From NCBI GenBank assembly GCA_028714075.1, contig JAQTMZ010000009.1:62001-126000 (forward strand): a DNA stretch of 64,000 nt, in the 5' to 3' direction. Source of the stretch: Gallionella sp. (GTDB taxonomy: Bacteria > Pseudomonadota > Gammaproteobacteria > Burkholderiales > Gallionellaceae). Position 1 is the first letter of the stretch; each line of letters opens with the position of its first letter. The translations under genes and the position numbers were made by a program. This document shows positions 9,135 through 18,048 of the stretch, in pieces. The notes beneath the pieces were generated by a model. The model saw nothing but the letters and a program-made list of their open reading frames with translations. It had not been told where the DNA came from and did no database searches.

Positions 9135-10862
9135 TTAGTCCACATTCAGGTTGCCATTCTTCAGCATACTCAGCAATGTTGCGGTTTGATCGATGTCATG
9201 TGCATGCTCACCATGACCACCTTTTTCTACCGTCAGATCGACATCTTTGAGCACGATGGTTTGGTCTTCCTTGTTGGAAATAGCACTGGAAGACTCATTG
9301 CCAGAAAACTTACCTTCGGTGCTGATGTGCAGGACGGTGTTACCTCCAACTTTGGCAACATTGACGTAGTTGAGCAGGTCGCCAACATCACTTTTTTCGT
9401 GATCACCATTGTTGCTGTGTTTACCGTTATCACCATCGTCATCGCGCTCACCGCGGAGCAAGTCGCGTAGATTCAAGCTATCGTCCTTCTTATTGAAGTC
9501 GGTAATGGTATCAACCGCAGCTTGATCAGACGTGCCGCGATCCGTCAGTGTCCAAACGAACACATCCTTGCCGTCGCCGCCGGTCAGTGTATCGTTGCCT
9601 TTTCCACCGGACAACGTGTCGCTATCCTTGCCACCGGAAAGTGTGTCATTGCCGGCATTGCCAGACAACGCGTCATCACCCTTCCCGCCCGACAACGTGT
9701 CATTGCCAGCACCGCCAACAAGCGTGTCATCACCTGCAGTTCCAGTAAGCGTTTTATCTGCATTGGCAGCAGCATCAGCGGCGGCCTGTGCGGCAGCGGC
9801 ATCAGCGGCAGCCTGTGCGGCAGCGGCATCAGCGGCAGCTTGTGCGGCAGCGGCATCAGCGGCAGCTTGTGCGGCGGCGGCATCAGCGGCAGCCTTCGCA
9901 GCAGCATCAGCAGCGGCCTGTGCAGCAGCATCAGCGGCAGCTTTCGCGGCGGCATCGGCAGCAGCTTGTGCAGCAGCATCAGCGGCAGCTTTCGCGGCGG
10001 CATCGGCAGCGGCCTGCGCAGCGGCATCAGCGGCAGCCTTCGCGGCGGCATCGGCAGCAGCTTGTGCGGCGGCGGCATCAGCGGCAGCCTTCGCAGCAGC
10101 ATCAGCGGCAGCTTTCGCGGCGGCATCGGCAGCAGCTTGTGCAGCAGCATCAGCGGCAGCCTTCGCGGCGGCATCGGCAGCAGCTTGAGCGGCAGCGGCA
10201 TCAGCGGCGGCCTTCGCGGCGGCATCAGCAGCAGCTTGAGCGGCAGCGGCATCAGCGGCAGCCTTCGCGGCGGCATCAGCAGCAGCTTGTGCGGCGGCAT
10301 CAGCGGCAGCCTTCGCAGCAGCATCAGCAGCGGCTTTAGCTGTAACGTGGGCAGCAGCATAAGCGGCAGCAGCATCAAAAGTATTATTAATAATCACAGG
10401 GCCACGACTCGGGCTGTGATCAACGGTAACTGCGGGAGCTGGAGTGATTGTTTCCACAACGCTCGTCAGCATCACAAAACTGCGACCCCCATCCGACGCA
10501 CCCCCACCGCTATCGCCGCTGGTCAAGCCAGCAGCCGTCGCTTCGAGAAGGCTATCCAGACTATTGCCGCTGCTGATTGCGCTAGTAATGCTATTAATAT
10601 CCCCACTGCCGGCTAATAAAGCACCACTGCTGGTATCGGGAATAATATCGGGAAGAAACTCATTGTCGAGAGTGACCGCCTGTTTTCCTTCGAGCGATTT
10701 GATATCACCATTAATCAACTCTAGATCAACATTCGCATCCGCAGCTGTTTTGATAACTTCGCCAACTTCCACCATGTCCCCTTCATTGAGGGTACGGATT
10801 TCACACTTGGCATTGGTGGCGGTGACTGCACCTTGTACATTGGTTACTTTTGCTATGGACAT
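9135..10862 (-). CDS. small LapA-type RTX adhesin: N-terminal retention module, Ala-rich repeat rod, Ca-binding RTX repeats, type I secretion C-terminus
   Basis: VTNVQGAVTATN...LNEGDMVEVGEVIKT retention-module-like N-terminus; EATAAGLTSGDSGGG (TAAG motif); (AAADAAAK/Q)n; GGAGNDTLSGGKGDD; VFVWTLTDRGTSDQAAVDTITDF. Confidence 0.85.
   Translation of the reverse strand: MSIAKVTNVQGAVTATNAKCEIRTLNEGDMVEVGEVIKTAADANVDLELINGDIKSLEGKQAVTLDNEFLPDIIPDTSSGALLAGSGDINSITSAISSGNSLDSLLEATAAGLTSGDSGGGASDGGRSFVMLTSVVETITPAPAVTVDHSPSRGPVIINNTFDAAAAYAAAHVTAKAAADAAAKAAADAAAQAAADAAAKAAADAAAAQAAADAAAKAAADAAAAQAAADAAAKAAADAAAQAAADAAAKAAADAAAKAAADAAAAQAAADAAAKAAADAAAQAAADAAAKAAADAAAQAAADAAAKAAADAAAQAAADAAAKAAADAAAAQAAADAAAAQAAADAAAAQAAADAAAAQAAADAAANADKTLTGTAGDDTLVGGAGNDTLSGGKGDDALSGNAGNDTLSGGKDSDTLSGGKGNDTLTGGDGKDVFVWTLTDRGTSDQAAVDTITDFNKKDDSLNLRDLLRGERDDDGDNGKHSNNGDHEKSDVGDLLNYVNVAKVGGNTVLHISTEGKFSGNESSSAISNKEDQTIVLKDVDLTVEKGGHGEHAHDIDQTATLLSMLKNGNLNVD
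9760..10353. repeat. Coding tandem repeats, GCA/GCG-rich units encoding AAADAAAK/AAADAAAQ/AAADAAAAQ
   Basis: Direct reading of repeated gcagcatcagcggcagc(c/t)t(t/g)... units. Confidence 0.9.
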
Positions 10863-11193
10863 GATAATCTCCTTTCAGAATGATTAACGACCCAAGCATT
10901 AACTTGCTAATAACTTGGTTTCAATATAGCAGTTTCAGCAAGAAAATCTATTGTCCTGAAGTCCAGTAATAGCCCTGTATATTGCAACCATTCAAGCGAA
11001 AGATTAGAATCTTTTACGACATGCAAATCCGACGGTTGTTGGTAATTGTTGGCGAGTTAGGATTGTAAATATTTTTTTAAAACAATTTGTTAGTCAACTC
11101 CTAATCCGCAGATCGAGTGTATGAGTCACCCATATTGGTGGCAAGGTAGTTAAACAAACTGTTTGCTGTGATCAGCAGGAAAAAAATTATTTT

Positions 11194-11448
11194 ATGTCAC
11201 TTATACGATTCAAGATTCGCCTGCTTGATGAGCATGGCAAAGGTTCTCCGGATACCTTACTGCATGTTTTCTATGCCATAGGTGCAGACATGGCTATTAC
11301 CGATGCGGATGGTTGGTCAGAGTTTGAGAAAGAGTGTGGCTCGAACGAGTCATGCAGCGTCAAGGTTACCTACCAGGATGATGTACTCGGGGATGTTGAG
11401 GCAAGAAACGGAGATACATTCAGCTTCAGCGTTATCAGGGGCGAGTAA
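11194..11448 (+). CDS. hypothetical protein (84 aa)
   Basis: Complete ORF with A-rich upstream leader; no family recognised. Confidence 0.5.
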   Translation: MSLIRFKIRLLDEHGKGSPDTLLHVFYAIGADMAITDADGWSEFEKECGSNESCSVKVTYQDDVLGDVEARNGDTFSFSVIRGE

Positions 11449-11606
11449 TCCAAACAGTATGCGAAGGCTCTGTTGGGTCGTCAGATGCTTTCGCATGGCA
11501 GTTTATCCACCCCGTCATCTACCTAACCATGACGGGGGAACATGCTGATTTTTAGTACATGCGCCAGCCCCTGCTAATTGTTGCGGGCCAGGAAATTCAA
11601 GCAAAC

Positions 11607-12323
11607 CTATTTGAATAGCCCCTTGACTGCGTCACCCACCTTGCTGGTCGCTGCTGTCAGGCTGTCGAAACTGAAGCCGGCGGTAAGTTTCTGTTTGAGC
11701 GCGTTGGCAATGGTCTGGCCAAGCTCACCGGCGGTGATGCCGCCTTTCGCTTTGCCGATGTCATGGAGGGCGATGTCCGGCAAAGACACGGCAACGGTTT
11801 TGCCGGCAAGGATGGGCGCACTGGCTTCTGCTTTCGCATCGTGAATAAGCAGTTGTTCGACGATGAATTTCTTGCTTCCGGAATCCTTCTCCTCGGTTTT
11901 TGAGGTGCCAAGGAAGCTGGCGATGTTTTTCTGTAGGGCGTCGAAGTTGGTCATCGCTTCGCCCTTCTCGTAGATCACGTTTGGAGCGGCGATGTCGATC
12001 TTGCGTATCACGATGACATCACTGGTCAGCGTAGCCATATCTATTACCACGTCGATCTTGCCTACTTTTAGCGCGTGCGATGTCTTGAATCCGGCCGGAT
12101 TGCCGACCTCCAGGTTGCTGATAATGGTCTGCCCATCGGTGGTGCGAATTTCCAGCGCACCAACCTTTATATTGGCTCCGGTCATGGCACTGCCATAGCT
12201 TTCAATGGCGTTTTTGATAAAGCCGTCCAGCGAGCCGCGCACAAAGAACATTATTCCTATAATCAGCAGAACGGCAATCGCAAGAGCGGCCAGGGCACTT
12301 TTTATCAGGGCAGTTTTTGTCAT
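11607..12323 (-). CDS. AsmA-like membrane-anchored hypothetical protein
   Basis: N-terminal TM segment; IKVGALEIRTTDGQTIISNLEVGNPAGFKTSHALKVGKIDVVID is reminiscent of AsmA/DUF748-type proteins. Confidence 0.65.
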   Translation of the reverse strand: MTKTALIKSALAALAIAVLLIIGIMFFVRGSLDGFIKNAIESYGSAMTGANIKVGALEIRTTDGQTIISNLEVGNPAGFKTSHALKVGKIDVVIDMATLTSDVIVIRKIDIAAPNVIYEKGEAMTNFDALQKNIASFLGTSKTEEKDSGSKKFIVEQLLIHDAKAEASAPILAGKTVAVSLPDIALHDIGKAKGGITAGELGQTIANALKQKLTAGFSFDSLTAATSKVGDAVKGLFK

Positions 12324-12454
12324 GGCATATTTCCTTTGGTGGTTTGTGTGCCGGAACTATACTGTTCCGGCATGACTATTGTAAAAGTTGAATTACTCCC
12401 AGTGTGCGGAAGTTTGCGAGGCCGAATTATATCCGGCTTAGGCCTTGGCGGTAT

Positions 12455-13165
12455 TTATCTGCCCAAGTACGCATGTTGCACGGCATCGCTGCCGAGCAGC
12501 TCGCCCGATGCGCCGGACAGGGTGATTGCGCCGCTTTCCATCACGTAGCCGCGGTTGGCGGCTTGCAAGGCGAGCCTGGCATTTTGTTCGACCAGCAGGA
12601 TGCTCATGCCGAGCGCCGCGATGTCGCGGATGGTCGCGAAAATTTTCTGCACCATCAGCGGTGCCAGCCCCATGCTGGGCTCGTCCAGCATCAGCAGGCG
12701 CGGGCGGCTCATCAGCGCGCGTGCCATCGCAACCATTTGCTGTTCGCCGCCGGAGAGCGTTCCGGCAAGCTGATCGCGGCGCTCGGCGAGGCGCGGGAAG
12801 AGGGCGTACATGCGTTCGAGATCGGTAGTTATTTCGTGCCGGTCGTTGCGGCTGTATGCGCCCATCAGCAGATTTTCCGCGACAGTCAACCGCGCAAATA
12901 CGCCGCGCCCTTCCGGAACCAGCGCGATGCCTAGCGCCACGCGCCGGTGGGCTGCGACATCGTTCAGGCTTTTGCCGTCGTATTGGATTTGCCCGCCGGA
13001 AGGATGAAGCAGGCCGGCCAGCGTCTTCAGCGTGGTGGTTTTGCCCGCGCCGTTGCTGCCGATCAGCGCGACCAGTTCACCCGGGGCGATATGCAGATCG
13101 ATGCCTTTCACCGCATGGATGCCGCCGTAGTTGACTTCGAGATGTTCGACCTCAAGCAAGTTCAT
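12455..13165 (-). CDS. livF: branched-chain amino acid ABC transporter, ATP-binding protein
   Basis: ALIGSNGAGKTTTLKTLAGLLHPSGG; LSGGEQQMVAMARALMSRPRLLMLDEPSMGLAP. Confidence 0.95.
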   Translation of the reverse strand: MNLLEVEHLEVNYGGIHAVKGIDLHIAPGELVALIGSNGAGKTTTLKTLAGLLHPSGGQIQYDGKSLNDVAAHRRVALGIALVPEGRGVFARLTVAENLLMGAYSRNDRHEITTDLERMYALFPRLAERRDQLAGTLSGGEQQMVAMARALMSRPRLLMLDEPSMGLAPLMVQKIFATIRDIAALGMSILLVEQNARLALQAANRGYVMESGAITLSGASGELLGSDAVQHAYLGR

Positions 13166-13182
13166 CTAAAACCTCGATTCAA

Positions 13183-13299
13183 GCCACAGAGATCACAGAG
13201 CACACAGAGAGAGCACCGTGAGCTTGTTTGTGCGGTGAACAGTTGATACGCGCATTCGCTTTTCTCTGTGATCTCTGTGTGCTCTGTGTGCTCTGTGGC
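13183..13299. repeat. Intergenic inverted repeat, family B copy 1 (livG/livF gap)
   Basis: GCCACAGAGATCACAGAGCACACAGAG ... CTCTGTGATCTCTGTGTGCTCTGTGTGCTCTGTGGC. Confidence 0.8.
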
Positions 13300-13316
13300 A
13301 AATTGTTTTTTCAAAC

Positions 13317-14093
13317 TCATGTCGCCTCCGCGCCCAGATACGCGGTGATCACCGCCGCATCGTTGCGCACTTGTTCCGGCACGCCCTCGGCGATCTTCTT
13401 GCCGTAATCGAGCACCGCAACGCGGTCGCACAACCCCATGATGAGCTTGACGTCATGCTCGATCAGCAGCACGGTGATGCCGCTGGCGCGGATGGTCTGC
13501 AATAGTGCCTTGAGGCTTTCCGTTTCGGTGGCATTCATGCCTGCCGCCGGTTCGTCGAGCGCCAGCAGCAGCGGATCGGTCGCCAGCGCGCGCGCGATTT
13601 CCAAACGCCGCTGCTCTCCGTAGGAAAGATGCTTGGCCAGCGTCTGGCCGGGCTTCTCGATGCCCACGTAATGCAGCAGCTCGTGGGCGCGCCTGGCAAT
13701 GGCGCGCTCCTCGTTGCGCGTAGCCAGATTGCGCAGCAACGCGCCGAACACCCCGGCGTGGCTGCGCAGATGGCGGCCGATCATCACGTTTTCCAGCGCG
13801 GTAAGATTGGCGAACAGGCGGATATTCTGGAAGGTGCGCGCAATACCGGCCTGCGCCAACACATGCGGCTTGCAGGCTTGATAGCGTTTGCCATCGAACT
13901 GGAACTCGCCTGCGCTCGGTTGATACAGTCCGGTGATGACATTGAACAGCGTGGTCTTGCCCGCTCCGTTCGGGCCGATCAGGCCGTAGATTTCGCCGCG
14001 CCGGATGTGCAGCGACACATCGGACAGAGCGCTCAATCCGCCGAACTGTTTGCCGATGGAAGAGAGTTGCAGCAAGGGGAGGGCGTTGTTCAT
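13317..14093 (-). CDS. livG: branched-chain amino acid ABC transporter, ATP-binding protein
   Basis: LIGPNGAGKTTLFNVITGLYQPSAG; ARTFQNIRLFANLTALENVMIG. Confidence 0.95.
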   Translation of the reverse strand: MNNALPLLQLSSIGKQFGGLSALSDVSLHIRRGEIYGLIGPNGAGKTTLFNVITGLYQPSAGEFQFDGKRYQACKPHVLAQAGIARTFQNIRLFANLTALENVMIGRHLRSHAGVFGALLRNLATRNEERAIARRAHELLHYVGIEKPGQTLAKHLSYGEQRRLEIARALATDPLLLALDEPAAGMNATETESLKALLQTIRASGITVLLIEHDVKLIMGLCDRVAVLDYGKKIAEGVPEQVRNDAAVITAYLGAEAT

Positions 14094-15181
14094 GTCGCTT
14101 CATCCGTATCCAGCTCACGCCTGCGCACGCGCGACGGCCACAGCCCGGCAGGGCGATACAGCATCATTGCGATCAGCGCGCCGCCGAACAGCAACATGCG
14201 CAAGCTTTCCGGGTCGACTATTGTTTTGCCGAACAGCGCCTGCTGCAATGGCACGACGCCGTGGCGCAATATTTCCGGCAGCAACGCCAGCAGCACGCCG
14301 CCGAGGATCACCCCGGCGATGTTGCCCATGCCGCCCAGCACCACCATGCACAGCACCATGATGGATTCAATCAGGCTGAAACTTTCCGGGCTGACGAAAC
14401 CCTGAAATCCGGCGAACAATGTGCCGGATATGCCGCCGAACATCGCGCCCATCGCGAATGCCAGCAGCTTGAGGTTGCGCGTGTTGATGCCCATCGCGGA
14501 GGCGGCGACCTCGTCCTCGCGGATCGCCATCCACGCGCGGCCGATGCGCGATTTTTCCAGCCGCTGCGAAATGAATATCACCAGTGCGGTGAAGGCGAGG
14601 AACAGATAGAAATACAGATGCACCGAGGGCAGCGCGATGCCGAATATTTCCTGCGAGGTGTTCAGCGATACGTCCGCGACCTTGATCGGGTCGATGCGGC
14701 TGATGCCCTGCGGGCCGTTGGTCAGGTTGAGCGGGGCGTTCAGGTTGTTCAGGAAAATGCGGATGATCTCGCCGAAACCGAGCGTGACGATGGCGAGATA
14801 ATCGCCGCGCAGCCGCAACGTGGGCGCACCGAGCAATACGCCGAAACCTCCCGCCACCAAGGCCGCCAGCGGCAGGACAATCCAGAACGGCAGATGCACG
14901 CCGCTGGGAAGCAGTGACGGGAACGCCAGCGCCAGATGCGGCGAACCGGTCAGCGCATAGCAATACGCGCCCACCGCGAAGAAGGCGATGTAGCCCAGAT
15001 CCAGTAGGCCCGCCAAGCCGACCACGATGTTCAGGCCGAGCGCCAGCATGATGTACAGCATCGCGAAATCCGCGATGCGCACCCAGCCGCGCCCGAGCAA
15101 TGCGTCGGTGACGAACGGCAACAGCAGCAGCGCGATGGCGAGTGCGACGAGCAGCGATTTGGGTTTTGAATTGAATTTCAT
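14090..15181 (-). CDS. livM: branched-chain amino acid ABC transporter, permease
   Basis: YIMLALGLNIVVGLAGLLDLGYIAFFAVGAYCYAL; overlaps the livG start. Confidence 0.95.
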   Translation of the reverse strand: MKFNSKPKSLLVALAIALLLLPFVTDALLGRGWVRIADFAMLYIMLALGLNIVVGLAGLLDLGYIAFFAVGAYCYALTGSPHLALAFPSLLPSGVHLPFWIVLPLAALVAGGFGVLLGAPTLRLRGDYLAIVTLGFGEIIRIFLNNLNAPLNLTNGPQGISRIDPIKVADVSLNTSQEIFGIALPSVHLYFYLFLAFTALVIFISQRLEKSRIGRAWMAIREDEVAASAMGINTRNLKLLAFAMGAMFGGISGTLFAGFQGFVSPESFSLIESIMVLCMVVLGGMGNIAGVILGGVLLALLPEILRHGVVPLQQALFGKTIVDPESLRMLLFGGALIAMMLYRPAGLWPSRVRRRELDTDEAT

Positions 15182-15199
15182 TCTGAAAAAAACCAGTTA

Positions 15200-15249
15200 G
15201 CCACAGAGTTCACAGAGAAAGCCGATTCTATCTCTGTGTTCTCTGTGGC
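15200..15249. repeat. Intergenic inverted repeat, family B copy 2 (livH/livM gap)
   Basis: GCCACAGAGTTCACAGAGAAAG...CTCTGTGTTCTCTGTGGC. Confidence 0.8.
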
Positions 15250-15269
15250 TTGAATTTCGGTTTTCAGCT

Positions 15270-16202
15270 TCATGCACGCTCCGCTAGACGTTCGCCCAAT
15301 AATCCGGACGGCCGGAACACCAGTACCGCAATCAGCACGAAAAAGGCGAATACATCCTGGTAATTGCTGCCCATAAATCCGCCGGTCATATCGCCGATAT
15401 AACCCGCTCCGAGGCTTTCGATCAGGCCGAGCAGCAGCCCGCCCAGCATCGCCCCGCGCAGGTTGCCGATGCCGCCCAGCACCGCGGCGGTAAAGGCTTT
15501 CAGCCCGAGCAGGAAGCCCATATAGTAGTGCGCCAGGCCGTAGTTGGCGCTGACCATCAATCCCGCCACGGCGGCCAGCGCCGAGCCGAGCATGAAGGTG
15601 ATCGAAATCACGCGGTTGATGTCCACCCCCATCAGTTGCGCGGCATGCTGATTTTCGGCCACGGCGCGCATCGCGCGCCCGAGGCGGGTGCGGTGCACTA
15701 CCACCATCAATCCGGCCATGATCGCCAAGGCCATGATGAAAATAACAATCTGGATATCGTTGATGATCGCGCCGCCGATCAGGTGCGGCTGGTTGGAGAT
15801 CAGTTGCGGGAAAGCGTGGTATTGGCGCCCCCAGACCATCATCGCGAGATTCTGCAACACGATGGACACGCCGATTGCGGTAATCAGCGGCGCCAGACGC
15901 GGCGCATGGCGCAGCGGGCGGTAAGCGATGCGCTCGATGCCATAGCCCAATGCCATACAGCCTGCCATCGCCAACATCAGGCTGATTGGCAGAGCCAGCA
16001 ACGGCGGCACGCCCCAGCCCAACATTGCGGTCAGCGCAGAGAGCGCCAGCATCGCGCCGACCATCACCACTTCGCCGTGCGCGAAATTGATCAGGCCGAG
16101 AATGCCGTACACCATGGTGTAGCCGAGCGCGACCAGCGCGTAAACGCTGCCTTGCACCAGCCCGTTGATTATTTGCTGTAAGAAGATTTCCATGGTTGGC
16201 AA
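15270..16202 (-). CDS. livH: branched-chain amino acid ABC transporter, permease
   Basis: LQQIINGLVQGSVYALVALGYTMVYGILGLINFAHGEVVMVGA. Confidence 0.95.
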   Translation of the reverse strand: MPTMEIFLQQIINGLVQGSVYALVALGYTMVYGILGLINFAHGEVVMVGAMLALSALTAMLGWGVPPLLALPISLMLAMAGCMALGYGIERIAYRPLRHAPRLAPLITAIGVSIVLQNLAMMVWGRQYHAFPQLISNQPHLIGGAIINDIQIVIFIMALAIMAGLMVVVHRTRLGRAMRAVAENQHAAQLMGVDINRVISITFMLGSALAAVAGLMVSANYGLAHYYMGFLLGLKAFTAAVLGGIGNLRGAMLGGLLLGLIESLGAGYIGDMTGGFMGSNYQDVFAFFVLIAVLVFRPSGLLGERLAERA

Positions 16203-16205
16203 ATA

Positions 16206-16229
16206 AAAACGACACGCGAACGTGTCGTT
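16206..16229 (-). terminator. Terminator-like hairpin after the binding-protein gene
   Basis: AAACGACACgttcgcGTGTCGTTT followed by TTATTT on the minus strand. Confidence 0.65.
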
Positions 16230-16250
16230 TGATGTTTTGTATAGGTTAAA

Positions 16251-17417
16251 TCAACGTCCCGCGCCTATCGTTTCCAGCGGTTGCCACTTGCCTTGCCGCA
16301 CTTGATACAGCGTGATCGCGCCGTCTTGAAGGTCGCCCTTTGCATCAAACTGGATTTTTGCGGTCACGCCGGCGTGGCTGATTTTGGCCAGCTCGGGCAA
16401 ATATTTCGCCGGTTCCACCGAGTCGGCCTTTTGCATCGCGGCAATCATCACGTTCACCGCATCGTAACAGTACGGCGCATACAACTGGATCGGCTGGTAC
16501 TTTGCAACGAAACGCGTTTCGAATTCTTTTCCGCCCGGCATCTTGGCGAGCGGCACGCCCGGCAGCGAGGCGTAAGCCCCTTCTGCGGCATCGCTCGCCA
16601 GTTTGATGAATGCGGGCGTATAGCCGCCGTCGCCCATCATGAATTTCAGGTTCAGCGCGAGCGCCTTGATCTGCTTTGCCATCGGCCCGGCCTGCGGATC
16701 CATGCCGCCGTAGAACAATAAATCCGGTTGTTTGCCTTTCACTGCGGTCAGCACCGCGGTGAAGTCCACCGCTTTGTCGCTGGTATATTCGTGCGCCACG
16801 ATTTGCGCGCCGTTGGCCTGCGCGGCCTTGATGAACTCGTCCGCCAACCCCTGGCCGTAGGCGGTACGGTCATCGATCACCGCGATCTTTTTCGCGCCGA
16901 GATTCTTGGCGGCATATTCGCCCAGCACATGGCCTTGCTGCGCATCGTTCGCCATCACGCGAAACGCCGTTTTGAAGCCCTGTGCGGTGTAATTCACCGC
17001 GGTGGCGGAAGGGGAAATCTGCACGATGCCGTTGTCGCTGTATATTTTCGAGGCGGGAATGGTCGTGCCGGAATTGAGATGGCCGATGATGCCGCTCACC
17101 TTATTGTCCACCAGCTTCTGCGCGACGATGGTGGCGGTTTTGGGGTCGGCTTGGTCGTCCTCGCTGACCAGTTCGAAATGTATCTTGCGCCCGCCTATCA
17201 CGATGCCTTTGGCATTGGCATCGTCTAGCGCCATGCGCGTGCCGCTTTCGTTGTCCTTGCCGATATGTGCCTGGTTGCCGGTCAGCGGTGCGGCGGCTCC
17301 GATACGTACCACCAGATCGCCGGAAGCCGCAGCCCGGTCGGAAGACGATTTGCCGCATGCCCCCAGCGCCAATAGCAGAATGGCGAGCAAAAGCGGGCGA
17401 ACAGAATAAAATGACAT
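16251..17417 (-). CDS. branched-chain amino acid ABC transporter, substrate-binding lipoprotein
   Basis: LALGACGKSSSD lipobox; VRIGAAAPLTGNQAHIGKDNESGTRMALDDAN. Confidence 0.93.
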   Translation of the reverse strand: MSFYSVRPLLLAILLLALGACGKSSSDRAAASGDLVVRIGAAAPLTGNQAHIGKDNESGTRMALDDANAKGIVIGGRKIHFELVSEDDQADPKTATIVAQKLVDNKVSGIIGHLNSGTTIPASKIYSDNGIVQISPSATAVNYTAQGFKTAFRVMANDAQQGHVLGEYAAKNLGAKKIAVIDDRTAYGQGLADEFIKAAQANGAQIVAHEYTSDKAVDFTAVLTAVKGKQPDLLFYGGMDPQAGPMAKQIKALALNLKFMMGDGGYTPAFIKLASDAAEGAYASLPGVPLAKMPGGKEFETRFVAKYQPIQLYAPYCYDAVNVMIAAMQKADSVEPAKYLPELAKISHAGVTAKIQFDAKGDLQDGAITLYQVRQGKWQPLETIGAGR

Positions 17418-17576
17418 GGTTGATTTCCCTGAAAAATTCTTTTGGATTATGCGGAGCAGGCGGTACGCCTGTCAATTTAATACACAACAAAAAACCGACT
17501 CACGTCGGCTTTTCGAGAATTGCTGTCGGTTCTATGGCCAGATCCGGGCAGCACTGTCAACTGGTTCAAGGTAGGC

Positions 17577-17939
17577 TTACTTTGCCAGACCCAGAATGAA
17601 GTCCACCAGCTCCTTCTTTTCCGCGTCGCTAATCTTGGGGTTGGCCGGCATGGGCATGACACCCCACACACCGCCGCCGCCCTTGGTGATCTTGTCGCTC
17701 AGCCTGGTCGCCGCACCGGCATCGCCCTGGTATTTTTTAGAGACGTCCATCCAACCCGGGCCAACCACTTTCATGTCGATAGCATGGCAAGAGTTGCAAC
17801 TGTATTTCTTCGCGACGTCCGGCATCTCGCCGGCTTTGGCTATATTGCCGGAAGCTTGGTCAGAAGAGGGCTTGCCGCAGGCTGTCAGCACCAACACCAG
17901 AACGGCAAGCGATAGCGGACGAGCAGGATGGAATTTCAT
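17577..17939 (-). CDS. cytochrome c lipoprotein (c551/c552-like)
   Basis: VLTACGKPSSD lipobox; CNSCH haem-binding motif; GVMPMPANPKISDAEKKELVDFILGL. Confidence 0.9.
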   Translation of the reverse strand: MKFHPARPLSLAVLVLVLTACGKPSSDQASGNIAKAGEMPDVAKKYSCNSCHAIDMKVVGPGWMDVSKKYQGDAGAATRLSDKITKGGGGVWGVMPMPANPKISDAEKKELVDFILGLAK

Positions 17940-18007
17940 GGTTAACCCCTTATAATTTCCGTGAATTATGCGGAGCAGGCAGGCTGCCTGTCAATCTGAC
18001 GCACAAC

Positions 18008-18035
18008 AAAAAAGCCGGCTCACGCCGGCTTTTTT
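18008..18035 (-). terminator. Terminator-like hairpin upstream of the 17577 cytochrome gene (downstream of the 18049 gene)
   Basis: AAAAAGCCGGCGTGAGCCGGCTTTTTTG on the minus strand. Confidence 0.75.
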
Positions 18036-18048
18036 GTTTATTTCCAGC

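Noticed and set aside
9760-10353. Type I antifreeze-like protein, because of Ala-rich AAADAAAK repeats
   Set aside because: No regularly spaced Thr with 11-residue period; context (retention module, RTX) fits an adhesin rod better.
9522-10616. Plus-strand ORFs in three frames over the Ala-rich repeat region
   Set aside because: Stop-free because of the repeat; translations are simple GS, RQ or SA repeats. The minus frame alone has domains at both ends.
13162-13431. Minus ORF reading TEHTEHTEITEKSE
   Set aside because: Translation of the family B intergenic repeat; not a gene.
15178-16215. 345-aa minus ORF overlapping livH in another frame
   Set aside because: Arg/Gly/Ala-rich shadow whose tail is the repeat; livH frame is clear.
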